Shown in pieces: positions 8,182 through 16,748 of a stretch of 64,000 nt of DNA. How positions within the stretch are numbered: the first letter of the stretch is position 1; each line of letters starts with the position of its first letter. The notes below the pieces were generated by a model. It was not told where the DNA came from. It searched no databases and saw nothing but the letters and a program-made list of their open reading frames with translations. The translations under genes and the position numbers were made by a program. The stretch spans positions 62,001 to 126,000 of the forward strand of contig UQNS01000003.1 of the NCBI GenBank assembly GCA_900542465.1, written 5' to 3'. Source of the stretch: an uncultured Eubacteriales bacterium (lineage in GTDB: Bacteria > Bacillota > Clostridia > Lachnospirales > Lachnospiraceae).

Positions 8182-9579
8182 ATGAAGAATGAAGATATGA
8201 TGCGAATTCATTGCCTGGATGAAGAGCATTTCGACCAGCTTGTCAGACAGACTATGAAAATTGGAAAAATCGACCCTAATCTTTACGTGGAATATGACGT
8301 AAAAAGAGGCCTTAGAGACAGCAACGGCAATGGCGTCCTTACCGGCCTTACAGAAATATCCGATGTTAAGGGGACTGACAGCGTGAACGGCAGAAAGATC
8401 CCTATTGAAGGCGAACTCTACTACCAGGGTTATGAGGTTAAAGATATAGTAAATAACTTCAAAGGACACAGGTTCAGATTTGAAGAGATCACATACTTAC
8501 TTTTATTTGGAGAGCTTCCATCAAGAGAACAGCTCGACGGTTTCGTGAGGATCGTAGGGGATATGATGGACCTTTCCGGTTCATTTGTCAGAGATGTTAT
8601 CATGAAAGCTACCAATGATAACATTATGAATTCAATGATGAAAAGTGTGCTTACGCTGTATTCCTATGATGATGACCCGGAAAATATCTCAGTAGATAAT
8701 GTGCTTCGTCAGTCACTGCAGCTCATAAGCAAGATCCCGGTCCTTGCTACCTATGGATACAATGCGTATCGTCATCTGAAGCTTGGAGAATCTCTTGTAA
8801 TAAAGCACCCTAAGAAGGGCTGTTCAATTGCAGAGAACCTGCTGTATATGATCCGTGAAGATGGAAACTATACGCCTCTTGAAGCGGAAGTACTGGATAT
8901 CTGTCTTGTTCTTCACGCGGAGCATGGCGGCGGAAACAACTCCTCATTTACAACACATGTCGTTACATCATCAGGAACGGATACTTATTCAGCTATAGCA
9001 GCAGCGATAGCTTCTCTGAAGGGGCCTAAGCATGGCGGCGCGAATCTTAAAGTACAGCATATGTTTGCCGATATCGAAGCAAATGTAAAGGATTGGACAA
9101 GCAAAGAAGAAGTCTGCGGATATCTTCAGAAGATCCTTGATAAGAAAGCTTTTGACGGCTCAGGCCTTATCTATGGCATGGGGCATGCAGTATATACGCT
9201 TTCCGACCCAAGAGAAGTTATTCTGAAAGAATTTGCGAGAAAACTGGCTCATGAAAAAGGAAGAGATGATGAGTTTGCACTATATGAGCTCGTAGAAAAA
9301 GAAGCAACTGGTCTTATTACAGCAAATCATAAGATATTTAAACCTGTTTGTGCAAATGTAGATTTCTATTCAGGACTGGTATATTCAATGCTTGGAATTC
9401 CTGAGGAACTCTTTACACCATTGTTTGCTATAGCGAGAATTCCGGGATGGTGTGCACACAGACTGGAAGAGATAGTAAATGCCGGAAAGATAATTCGTCC
9501 GGCTTACAGATATGTAGGTCATCACAGAGACTATAAAGAAATAGACGAAAGAAAAACAGATAATATCAGTTTTGATTAA
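8182..9579 (+). CDS. gltA: Citrate synthase
   Basis: Citrate synthase condenses acetyl-CoA and oxaloacetate. The 465-residue protein contains the catalytic segments LHAEHGGGNNSSF with GPKHGGAN, then GMGHAVY, and the Asp region VDFYSGLVY, corresponding to the His/His/Asp active site of the family. The N-terminal extension of about 60 residues before the core is usual in clostridial members. GGAGG at 8169-8173 places the start at the ATG at 8182 rather than the ATG at 8167. Together with the aconitase-family gene upstream it suggests glutamate formation by a partial oxidative TCA branch. A methylcitrate synthase role is not excluded, but no prp genes lie nearby. Confidence 0.9.
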   Translation: MKNEDMMRIHCLDEEHFDQLVRQTMKIGKIDPNLYVEYDVKRGLRDSNGNGVLTGLTEISDVKGTDSVNGRKIPIEGELYYQGYEVKDIVNNFKGHRFRFEEITYLLLFGELPSREQLDGFVRIVGDMMDLSGSFVRDVIMKATNDNIMNSMMKSVLTLYSYDDDPENISVDNVLRQSLQLISKIPVLATYGYNAYRHLKLGESLVIKHPKKGCSIAENLLYMIREDGNYTPLEAEVLDICLVLHAEHGGGNNSSFTTHVVTSSGTDTYSAIAAAIASLKGPKHGGANLKVQHMFADIEANVKDWTSKEEVCGYLQKILDKKAFDGSGLIYGMGHAVYTLSDPREVILKEFARKLAHEKGRDDEFALYELVEKEATGLITANHKIFKPVCANVDFYSGLVYSMLGIPEELFTPLFAIARIPGWCAHRLEEIVNAGKIIRPAYRYVGHHRDYKEIDERKTDNISFD

Positions 9580-9589
9580 GGGGCGAACA

Positions 9590-10912
9590 ATGTCTGCTTA
9601 TAAAGTAAAAAAAATAATCGGCCCCATTGACTCGATCGTTTCTGTTCCGGGGTCAAAAAGCATAACAAACAGAGCGCTCCTGCTGGGGACTCTCGCTGAA
9701 GGGGAGACTATCCTCAAGGATCCCATGTTTTCGAAAGATACAGAAGCCTTTTTAGACTCCATAAAAAAACTGGGATTTGATATAAAAGTGGAGGCGGGAT
9801 CAGGAGACCCCGTCTCCTTTATTTCAATAAAAGGCAAAGGCGGTGAGATCCCGAATAAAGAAGCTGAAATATTCGTAGAGAGCGCCGGAACAGCCGCAAG
9901 ATTTCTTACGGCATTTCTGGCGGTGTCAGACGGGAACTATATGGTCAATGCATCTGAACAGATGAAAAAAAGGCCAATGAAACCTTTATTTGACACACTG
10001 ACAGAACTGGGAGTAAGCTTAGACTACCTGGAAAGCTCAGGACATCTGCCGGTTAGGATCAAGGGGTTGGGAAATAATATAAAAAGATCCCGTGTCACCA
10101 TCGGTTCAGATCAGAGCACTCAGTTTTTAAGCGCTCTTTTGATGGTGTCGCCGATACTGGCTAACATGGTATCTGAAAGATCAGGTGAGGACGGATTTAC
10201 GCTCGATGTGGACGGAGACAGGGCTAATGGATCGTATGTAAAAATGACTTTGGCCATGATGAAACGATTTGGCGCAGAGGCAGAAAAACATGGTGATAAG
10301 TTTTACATGCCAAAGGGCAGGAATTTCAGACCGGTAAGCTATGAGATCGAGCCGGATATCTCAGCGGCTTGTTATTTTTATGCAGCAGCTGCCCTGACAG
10401 GAGGGCATATCATTGTAAGAGGAGTGCATAAAAATTCTATTCAGGGTGACATAAAGTTCTTAGATGTACTTGAGAAAATGGGGTGTAAAATAGAGGATAA
10501 AAAGGAAGGTATCAGCCTGTGCGGGCCGGAGAAAGGAAAGCTTTCAGGTATAGATATAGATATGAAAGATTTTTCTGACCAGACCATGACATTGGCTGCT
10601 ATTGCGCCTTTTTGCAATTCAAAGGTCACTATAAGAAATGTGGGACACATCAGACTGCAGGAATCAGACAGGATACATGGCATAGCTGTGGAGCTCGCTA
10701 AGATGGGAGTAGAAGTAACGGAAGGCGCAGATAGCCTCGAGATCATGCCGGGACTGGTCAGACCGTCAAGGGTCGATACGTATGATGACCATAGAATGGC
10801 GATGGCCTTCAGTATAACGGGGTTAGCTGCAGACGGCATCGTTATTGATAACTATGAATGTTGTTCCAAGACATTTAAAAACTTTTTTGATGTATTAGAA
10901 AGTATTTATTGA
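9590..10912 (+). CDS. aroA: 3-phosphoshikimate 1-carboxyvinyltransferase (EPSP synthase)
   Basis: AroA joins shikimate-3-phosphate and phosphoenolpyruvate on the way to chorismate. The 440-residue protein shows PGSKSITNRALLLGTLAEG at the N-terminus, SAGTAARFLTAFL (family NAGTAxR, here with Ser for Asn), GSDQSTQFLSALLM, the QESDRI motif, and near the C-terminus DTYDDHRMAMAF. The ATG at 9590 has AAGGGG just upstream, overlapping the end of gltA; the TTG at 9572 would overlap gltA and lacks a ribosome site. The spacing of 10 bases to gltA suggests one transcript. Confidence 0.95.
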   Translation: MSAYKVKKIIGPIDSIVSVPGSKSITNRALLLGTLAEGETILKDPMFSKDTEAFLDSIKKLGFDIKVEAGSGDPVSFISIKGKGGEIPNKEAEIFVESAGTAARFLTAFLAVSDGNYMVNASEQMKKRPMKPLFDTLTELGVSLDYLESSGHLPVRIKGLGNNIKRSRVTIGSDQSTQFLSALLMVSPILANMVSERSGEDGFTLDVDGDRANGSYVKMTLAMMKRFGAEAEKHGDKFYMPKGRNFRPVSYEIEPDISAACYFYAAAALTGGHIIVRGVHKNSIQGDIKFLDVLEKMGCKIEDKKEGISLCGPEKGKLSGIDIDMKDFSDQTMTLAAIAPFCNSKVTIRNVGHIRLQESDRIHGIAVELAKMGVEVTEGADSLEIMPGLVRPSRVDTYDDHRMAMAFSITGLAADGIVIDNYECCSKTFKNFFDVLESIY

Positions 10913-10937
10913 TCATGTAATAAGGAAGGGAGAAAAA

Positions 10938-12305
10938 ATGGCAGAAAATATTATTAAAGTCGACATTATTTCAGGTTTTTTAGGAGCGGGCAAGACGACA
11001 ATAATTAAGAAGCTTGTCTCAGAGGCTATTAAAGGCGAGAATGTTGTAATTATAGAAAACGAATTTGGTGAGATCGGTGTGGACGGTGATTTTCTTAAGG
11101 ATGCAGGAATCGAGATCAAAGAAATGAATTCAGGCTGTATCTGCTGCTCACTGGTAGGTGATTTCGGAAAAGCTCTGAAGGAGATGATCGAAAAGTATTC
11201 ACCGGAACGTATTATCATCGAGCCATCAGGTGTAGGTAAACTTTCAGATGTTATAAAATCTGTAAAAGATCTTGAACTCGATAATGTTGTAATTAATTCA
11301 GCCACAGCTATCGTAGATGCAGGCAAGGCTAAAATGTATCATAAGAATTTTGGCGAATTTTTTGATAATCAGATCCAAAGTGCAGGAACAGTAGTCCTTT
11401 CAAGAACACAGAATGTAAATGACACTAAAGTTATGGATTCGGCAGAGCTTGTAAATGAATTGAACCCAAGAGCAAGCATCGTTACAAGTGCATGGACGGA
11501 GCTGGATGCAGAAAAGCTTCTCGAAACTATGGAGAGCTCCAGTAAATTGCTTGATGTGATCCTGGATGAGATGGAACATCCTGATCGTCATTATCATGAT
11601 CATGGTGATGGTAATTACCATTTCCACGGAGATGAGGAAGAACATGACCCTGAGCATCAGCATGAGCACGAACACCATCATGACCATGAACATGAACACC
11701 ACCATCATCATGAACATTCACATGGAGATGAAACACATGACCATGGTCATGAGCATAAACATGAGCACGAACATGATCATCACCATGAGCATGAACATGA
11801 CCATGAACACGGTGAAGGCCATGATCATGGACATTGTTGCTGTGACGGAGATCATGATGACCATGTGCATGCTGAATCAGAATTAGGAGACCACGACCAT
11901 CACCACCATCATGATGATGAATGCGGCTGTGGACATGAAGATCATCACCACGAACATGACCATGGTGATAGCTGTGGATGCGGCTGCGGACATGATCACG
12001 GAGACGGACATCACCATCATGATGCAGATGAGGTGTTTGAGAGCTGGGGCGTTGAGACTGAGATCTCAATTGAAAAAGATGAATTAGATAAAGTCCTGGA
12101 TAAGCTCGCCAATGAATCAGGGTATGGTGTGATAGTAAGGGCAAAGGGCATAGTACATGATGCAGCAGGAAACTGGTATAATTTCGACCTCACCCCGGGA
12201 GAGTATGAGATCCGTGATGCAAAAGCGGATGACATCTGCAAACTGGTCGTTATCGGCAGTGAACTTAAGAGAAATGAGATCAAAGAAATATTTAAATTAA
12301 AGTAA
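10938..12305 (+). CDS. COG0523 (CobW/ZNG1-like) GTPase with a large His-rich insert
   Basis: This 455-residue protein belongs to the G3E family of metallochaperone GTPases. The P-loop is GFLGAGKT (residues 13-20), and the metal-binding CxCC motif is C67-I-C69-C70. Between the GTPase domain and the C-terminal CobW_C domain lies an insert (about residues 214-362) with about 60 His, many Asp/Glu, and Cys groups such as HCCC, CGCGH and CGCGCGH. Such inserts bind Zn, Ni or Co in related proteins. The likely role is supply or storage of metal, most often zinc in this family. It starts 25 bases after aroA and is followed 18 bases later by a second CobW-like gene. No zinc-responsive operator is evident upstream. 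Confidence 0.85.
   Translation: MAENIIKVDIISGFLGAGKTTIIKKLVSEAIKGENVVIIENEFGEIGVDGDFLKDAGIEIKEMNSGCICCSLVGDFGKALKEMIEKYSPERIIIEPSGVGKLSDVIKSVKDLELDNVVINSATAIVDAGKAKMYHKNFGEFFDNQIQSAGTVVLSRTQNVNDTKVMDSAELVNELNPRASIVTSAWTELDAEKLLETMESSSKLLDVILDEMEHPDRHYHDHGDGNYHFHGDEEEHDPEHQHEHEHHHDHEHEHHHHHEHSHGDETHDHGHEHKHEHEHDHHHEHEHDHEHGEGHDHGHCCCDGDHDDHVHAESELGDHDHHHHHDDECGCGHEDHHHEHDHGDSCGCGCGHDHGDGHHHHDADEVFESWGVETEISIEKDELDKVLDKLANESGYGVIVRAKGIVHDAAGNWYNFDLTPGEYEIRDAKADDICKLVVIGSELKRNEIKEIFKLK
11577..12027 (+). repeat. Low-complexity His/Asp/Glu-coding tract
   Basis: About 450 bases consist almost wholly of cat/cac, gaa/gag and gat/gac codons, with scattered tgc/tgt codons. The tract encodes the metal-binding insert of the GTPase. 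Repeats of this kind expand and contract easily, so the exact length may vary among strains and may be misassembled in short-read data. They also create long spurious frames on the opposite strand. Confidence 0.85.
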
Positions 12306-12323
12306 TAGAGAATGGAGACTCCC

Positions 12324-13277
12324 ATGGCCGGAGAAGATTATTTAATACCCATTTTTTTGATAAATGGTCAGCTGGAAAGCGGAAAAACGACTTTTATCTC
12401 TGAACTGATCAAAATGGGGCAGTTTGATTCTGCAAAAAAGAAACTTCTGATCGTCTGCGAGGAAGGCGAAATAGAGTACGATGAAGAACTTCTGAAAGAG
12501 CATGGCATCAATCTTGTCATACTTGAAAAGGACGATCTCACGCCGGAAAAACTCGAGGAACTTAATGCGGTATATGATCCGTGGGTAGTTATCATGGAAT
12601 ATAACGGAATGTGGGATCCGGGCCTTATATTCGAAATAAGCAAGCCAAATGGATGGAGAGTATATCAGTCGATCACCATTATGAATGCGGCAGCTTTTCC
12701 TGTTCAGTGGAAAAATATGCAGTCTATCATGGCCGAGACAGTTAAGAGCGCAGAGAGCATAATTTTCAACAGAAGTAATCTTGATATGGATCTCGGTTAC
12801 TATCAGAGAAGTATGCGTGCTTTGAATCCGGCAGTTGATGTTGTTTTTGAGGATGAAGAAGGCAGGATCATGACAGGGATCAGGGCTATACTTCCATATG
12901 ATCTGGATTCCGATCCTGTAGTACTTGAAGACAGAGACTTTGGAATATGGTTTATGGATGCCAGAGATAAAAAAGATGATTATACTGGCAAGACATATAA
13001 GTTTAAGGCCCAGGTATTAAAGGTCCCTCAGATGGGGAAGGATGAGTTCGTAGCTACAAGAAAGGCAATGACATGCTGTGAGGATGATATTGCACTTATC
13101 GGATATATCTGTAAGTATGATAAAGCTTCAGAGCTTAATGATAAGGACTGGATCAATATTGAAGCTGAAATGATCTATGAGAAAAAAGAGGCGTACAACA
13201 ACGAAGAAGGACCTGTTTTAATAGTGAGATCTGTAGAGAGAGCGGATGCACCTAAAGAAGAGGTAGTGACATTCTAG
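12324..13277 (+). CDS. CobW-like GTPase without the CxCC motif
   Basis: The product has 317 residues. The N-terminus IPIFLINGQLESGKTTFISELI contains a P-loop (GQLESGKT) of the same G3E family as the preceding gene, but the CxCC motif of COG0523 is missing: where it is expected the sequence reads CEEGEIEYDEELLKEHGINLV. The middle part retains a Trp-rich segment (EYNGMWDP) and the C-terminal half is unlike CobW_C. It is probably a partner or regulator of the His-rich GTPase; function unproven. GGAG at 12314-12317 supports the ATG at 12324 over the one at 12312. It is the last intact gene before the decayed glycan locus. Confidence 0.7.
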   Translation: MAGEDYLIPIFLINGQLESGKTTFISELIKMGQFDSAKKKLLIVCEEGEIEYDEELLKEHGINLVILEKDDLTPEKLEELNAVYDPWVVIMEYNGMWDPGLIFEISKPNGWRVYQSITIMNAAAFPVQWKNMQSIMAETVKSAESIIFNRSNLDMDLGYYQRSMRALNPAVDVVFEDEEGRIMTGIRAILPYDLDSDPVVLEDRDFGIWFMDARDKKDDYTGKTYKFKAQVLKVPQMGKDEFVATRKAMTCCEDDIALIGYICKYDKASELNDKDWINIEAEMIYEKKEAYNNEEGPVLIVRSVERADAPKEEVVTF

Positions 13278-13334
13278 CATCCGTGCAAGTTGAAATAAAT
13301 AAGTTATCTATATAAACGGAACATAAAGTTTTGC

Positions 13335-13363
13335 TTGAGAAAAGCGTGTTTTCATAGTAGTAT
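13335..13363 (+). promoter_or_regulatory. Candidate promoter facing the decayed glycan locus
   Basis: TTGAGA (13335-13340) and TAGTAT (13358-13363) are exactly 17 bases apart, about 100 bases before the first broken glycosyltransferase. It may still drive the downstream manA-to-barstar gene string. Confidence 0.5.
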
Positions 13364-13400
13364 GAGGAATATCAAGTATAAATTTTTATAATTTATTATA

Positions 13401-13445
13401 GGGGGAGGCTGTCATGGACTGTTGTCATATGACAGCCTTTTCCCC
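13401..13445 (+). terminator. Hairpin with T tract in the leader of the decayed locus
   Basis: The perfect 10-bp inverted repeat aggctgtcat (13406-13415) with atgacagcct (13429-13438) has a 13-base loop and is followed by tttt. It is flanked by ggggg before and cccc after, which could lengthen the stem. It lies between a candidate promoter and the first gene, so it could end the upstream GTPase transcript or act as an attenuator. No known riboswitch consensus was recognised. Confidence 0.55.
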
Positions 13446-13462
13446 GTTTTGGAAGAAAGCGC

Positions 13463-14359
13463 TTGAAACTTATTATTCAGATACCTTGTTACAACGAAGC
13501 AAAAATATTGAAGGTTGCTTTGGATGATTTGCCAAGGTCTATTGAAGGTGTGGATGAAATAGAAGCCTTATCATTGATGATGGGTGTACTGATGAGACAA
13601 CTCAGGTCGCAAGAGACTGGGGCGTTGATTATATAGTAAAGCAAAGGCAGAATAAGGGCCTTGCTAAAGGATTCATGGCAGGATTGGATGCATGCTTAAA
13701 AAATGGCGCAGATATTATTGTTAATACAGATGCCGACAACCAGTATTGTGGAGCGGATATTGAAAAATTGGTCAGACCTATTATCGAACTAAGATCTCAT
13801 ATAGTTATTGGAGCCAGGCCTATTGAGGAGACTGAGCATTTTTCGCCTCTAAAGAAGAAACTTCAGCTATAAATATATACTTATACGCTGGAAACTATAG
13901 TTCAGGCGGGCAGAAGCAAGATAGATATCATGTCCGTGCCGATAAAAACAAACCCTGAGCTTAGGAAGTCCAGGTTATTTTCAAGTATGTGGGGGTATGT
14001 AAGAAGGTCTATGCTCACTATTATGCGAGCGATCCTGGTCTACAAGCCACTGCTTTTCTTTCTCACGCTCAGCAGGTTTTTCAGGTCTTGGCAGAGTGCT
14101 TTTCATACGATATCTGATCCTGTTTGGATTTGGGAAGGGGCACGGTCATACCCAGTCATTGATATTTGCTTCAACACTTATTGTTATCGGATTTGTTTCC
14201 ATAGTAGCAGGTCTTTTAGGGGATCTTTTTTCCGCCAACAGAAAGCTTTTAGAAGAATCCAGATACTACGCCAGAAAAAAAGCATTTGACATGGCTGCGG
14301 GCAAGGATCCCGAATCATATGAAGATATAGAATACGTAAAAAAATCTAAGAAAAAATGA
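13463..14359 (+). pseudogene. Broken GT2 resembling polyprenyl-phosphate mannose synthase (DPM1-like)
   Basis: Read across three frames, the segment encodes a dolichol/polyprenyl-phosphate-mannose-synthase-like GT2: IQIPCYNEAKIL at the start, LIIDDGCTDET, GLAKGFMAGLDACL, the DxD region NTDADNQY, then YTYTLETIVQAGRSK, and two C-terminal membrane helices. Lesions: a one-base frameshift near 13562; a TAA stop at 13870-13872 where about 40 family residues between HFSPLKKKLQ and YTYTLET are missing; and another frameshift near 14080. Intact relatives have about 310 residues. An intact enzyme would make lipid-linked mannose for GT-C transferases such as those downstream. With three lesions, one a deletion, sequencing error alone is unlikely. 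Confidence 0.85.
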
Positions 14360-14366
14360 GTAAGTT

Positions 14367-14776
14367 ATGAGGAAAAAAGAGTTCTGATTACAGCAACGAC
14401 TTTTCCTAGAGTGAAAGGGGATAAGGAACCCAGATTTATACTGGACCTTGCCAAGTCATTATTACTATACGCGGATGTGACAGTATTTACTCCATATTCA
14501 CCGGGAAGTAAAGACAGGGAGATCATGGAAGGTGTAAAAATAGAGAGATTTCACTACTTTCCGTTTAGAAAGCTGGAGACGCTGACGGCTCCGGGAGCTA
14601 TAGTTTCCAGAATAAAAGAAAAAAAGAGCATTAAAAACAGCATGGGGAGTTACATGTGTTTTTGAGGACCTCAGAGGAACAGTTGATTCTATTTACAGGA
14701 ATAAAAATCAGGCAGTAATTTCAATGGGCGTGGATACCGATTCATTTGGGAGCCAGTATTATGTGGAAAATTACTT
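14367..14776 (+). pseudogene. Broken GT4 glycosyltransferase
   Basis: The ATG at 14367 begins MRKK, but one A is missing from the run at 14373-14378, and the correct frame (RVLITATTFPRVKGDKEPRF) resumes at 14378. This is the N-terminus of a GT4 family enzyme up to about residue 85 (near 14630). The frame then jumps to one (from 14649) encoding VTCVFEDLRGTVDSIY and ISMGVDTDSFGSQYY, the middle of a GT4 enzyme, so roughly 80-100 residues have been deleted. The homology stops near 14776, where sequence of a different, membrane protein begins. The UDP-sugar-binding second domain is absent. Confidence 0.75.
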
Positions 14777-15738
14777 TAATCAGGGAAAAGGAAATTATCG
14801 GAGCGCCATTAGGGATAAAGATCGTATTTGGTATACTGTCAAGAGTTTTAACAGCAGCAGCGGGGTACTTATTTATAAAGCGATCCATGAAAGCAATAGC
14901 TGAAGGATACATGACAGGATTTTCAGCAACGAGCCCGTTTGCATATCTCGCCGCTGTCGCTGCGGCCGCGCTTTTTATATGGCCGGAGATGCTGTTCAGG
15001 TCCAGAAAAGCAATGGTCTGCAGGATCTTTTATTTTTATACTGTTATATTATTTGCATGTGTATTTCATCCGTCAGTCACTTACTACTATTATTATTCTC
15101 GATATATCGTTCAATATATGTTTATTATTCTCGTTATGCTGGGCGTTGTTATTGAGAACATAAGGTGGTCTTATATAAAATATGGAATATATATTGCATG
15201 CACGGGAATTGCCATATATTTATTTACCCCTTACAATAAGGTCCTGATGGAAAACGAGGATGATACAAGGATATCCTATGAGGCGCTGGATAGTCTCATG
15301 AAGCAGTTTAAAAAGGGAGATGCAGTCATAGTACAGCCCGAGCTGATGAACCAGGTGTTTTATGCTTTAGAGACAGCTACTGAGGCTAAAGTGTATACTG
15401 TACTAAATGGATATATCAAGCATACGGTCGAAGTTGCAGGAAAGACCTCTGATAATGTATATTTCACAAGCGGAGACTTGAAAGTGCCGCCGGGAATGGA
15501 GTATAAAGAATCAATGGGCTTAAAACTTTATTCAGACAGTCTTGAAAAATATATTCAGGAAAGTGATAATAAGGGCACGGAAACAAGGCTTGTTACGGAA
15601 AGAGTTACAAGTATTGACAGTTATGTTTCTTATATAGTCAAAGCAAAAGAATCAAGACTGACATCTATGCCATATCCTTTAGAGCATGGCAGGGATGATT
15701 ATAAGATAAGAATTGACAGATGTATTATTGAGTATTAA
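14777..15738 (+). pseudogene. C-terminal remnant of a multi-span membrane protein, probably a GT39/GT-C glycosyltransferase
   Basis: An open frame from about 14746 reads through the junction and continues to the TAA at 15736-15738. It holds five membrane segments, including VLTAAAGYLFI, YLAAVAAAALFIW, FYTVILFACVF, YMFIILVMLGVVI and IACTGIAIYLF, then a soluble tail of about 170 residues. This is the C-terminal half of a GT-C type protein; the N-terminal helices with the catalytic loop are absent, replaced by the GT4 fragment. A deletion between two neighbouring genes explains this best. The frame has no plausible start of its own, but the remaining codons are undamaged, so the loss may be recent. 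Assignment to GT39 is tentative. Confidence 0.6.
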
Positions 15739-15758
15739 TTATTTTTTGGAGAGATAAC

Positions 15759-16748
15759 ATGATGGAAAGGTTAAATGCTGATCCGATCGTTAAACTGTCA
15801 CCCGCATTTAAGGACTATCTTTGGGGTGGTACAAGGATCAGGGAACAGTTTAATAAGGAAAGCAATATGTCAATAATAGCAGAGAGCTGGGAGCTGTCTG
15901 CTCATCCGGACGGTGAGAGCCGTGTCGCAGATGGAGAGTTTACAGATTTCACCCTTTCAGAGTATATCAAAGCAGTTGGTAAAGAGGTGTTGGGAACGAA
16001 AGCAGAGGGCTTTGAAAAGTTTCCGCTCCTGGTCAAGCTCATTGATGCCAAAAAGCCTCTTTCTGTACAGGTGCATCCCGGGGATGACTATGCCCTCAGA
16101 GTAGAGGGAGAGTATGGAAAGAACGAGATGTGGTATATAGCAGATGCTGAGCCGGGAGCTTATATCTACTATGGACTTTCTGCAGAAATATCCAAGGATG
16201 AGATCAGAAAAAGAATTGAAGAGGAAACTCTGGAGGAGGTCTTAAATAAAGTGGAGGTAAAGACCGGAGACACATTTTATGTAAAGGCCGGGACGATCCA
16301 CGCGATAGGGTCAGGTTCACTTATTTGTGAGATCCAGCAAAGCTCTAACTCCACGTATAGAATGTATGACTATGGCAGGAGAGATAAGGACGGGAACTTA
16401 CGTCCTCTTCACATTGATAAAGCATTGGATGTAATCGATATAGAACTTAATGTCCAGGCAGCAAAAAATGGACCGGTCAAGGGTGAAAAGATGCCGGGTA
16501 ATTTTATAAAGCTTGTTGAAAGTCCGTACTTTACAACTGATCTTTATAAGGGAAATTCTGCGGCTGTGATCAAAGCGGATGAAAGTTCTTTCGTGGCTTT
16601 AGTTGTTTTAAAAGGTGAAGGAGAACTTTTTGCCAGTGACGGAAATCAGGTCCACAGATATAGACCCGGAGATACATTTTTTGTGGATGCCGGAAACAGG
16701 GAGATCATGATCAATGGAGCAACGGAATTCCTCATCGTCAGAATTTAA
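15759..16748 (+). CDS. manA: Mannose-6-phosphate isomerase, class I
   Basis: ManA interconverts fructose-6-phosphate and mannose-6-phosphate, opening the route to GDP-mannose. The 329-residue protein has the small cupin form common in Firmicutes. KDYLWGGTRI (about residues 17-26) is the family N-terminal signature. Zinc ligands are seen in VQVHPGDDYA, NEMWYI, and GTIHAIG. GGAGAG (15748-15753) precedes the ATG at 15759. It stands between the decayed mannosyl locus and the YfhO and PIG-V transferases, which fits a mannose-containing surface glycan. Confidence 0.93.
   Translation: MMERLNADPIVKLSPAFKDYLWGGTRIREQFNKESNMSIIAESWELSAHPDGESRVADGEFTDFTLSEYIKAVGKEVLGTKAEGFEKFPLLVKLIDAKKPLSVQVHPGDDYALRVEGEYGKNEMWYIADAEPGAYIYYGLSAEISKDEIRKRIEEETLEEVLNKVEVKTGDTFYVKAGTIHAIGSGSLICEIQQSSNSTYRMYDYGRRDKDGNLRPLHIDKALDVIDIELNVQAAKNGPVKGEKMPGNFIKLVESPYFTTDLYKGNSAAVIKADESSFVALVVLKGEGELFASDGNQVHRYRPGDTFFVDAGNREIMINGATEFLIVRI

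Noticed and set aside
11400..12144. Long open frames on the minus strand, and a second + frame, across the His-rich GTPase
   Set aside because: They follow from the cat/cac repeat: its complement reads atg/gtg and its shifted frame atc/atg, giving Met-, Val- or His-rich nonsense without ribosome sites.
13463..14359. Programmed frameshifting as an explanation for the split GT2
   Set aside because: There are two separate frame changes plus an in-frame stop with missing conserved residues, and no slippery sequence with a following structure at those points.
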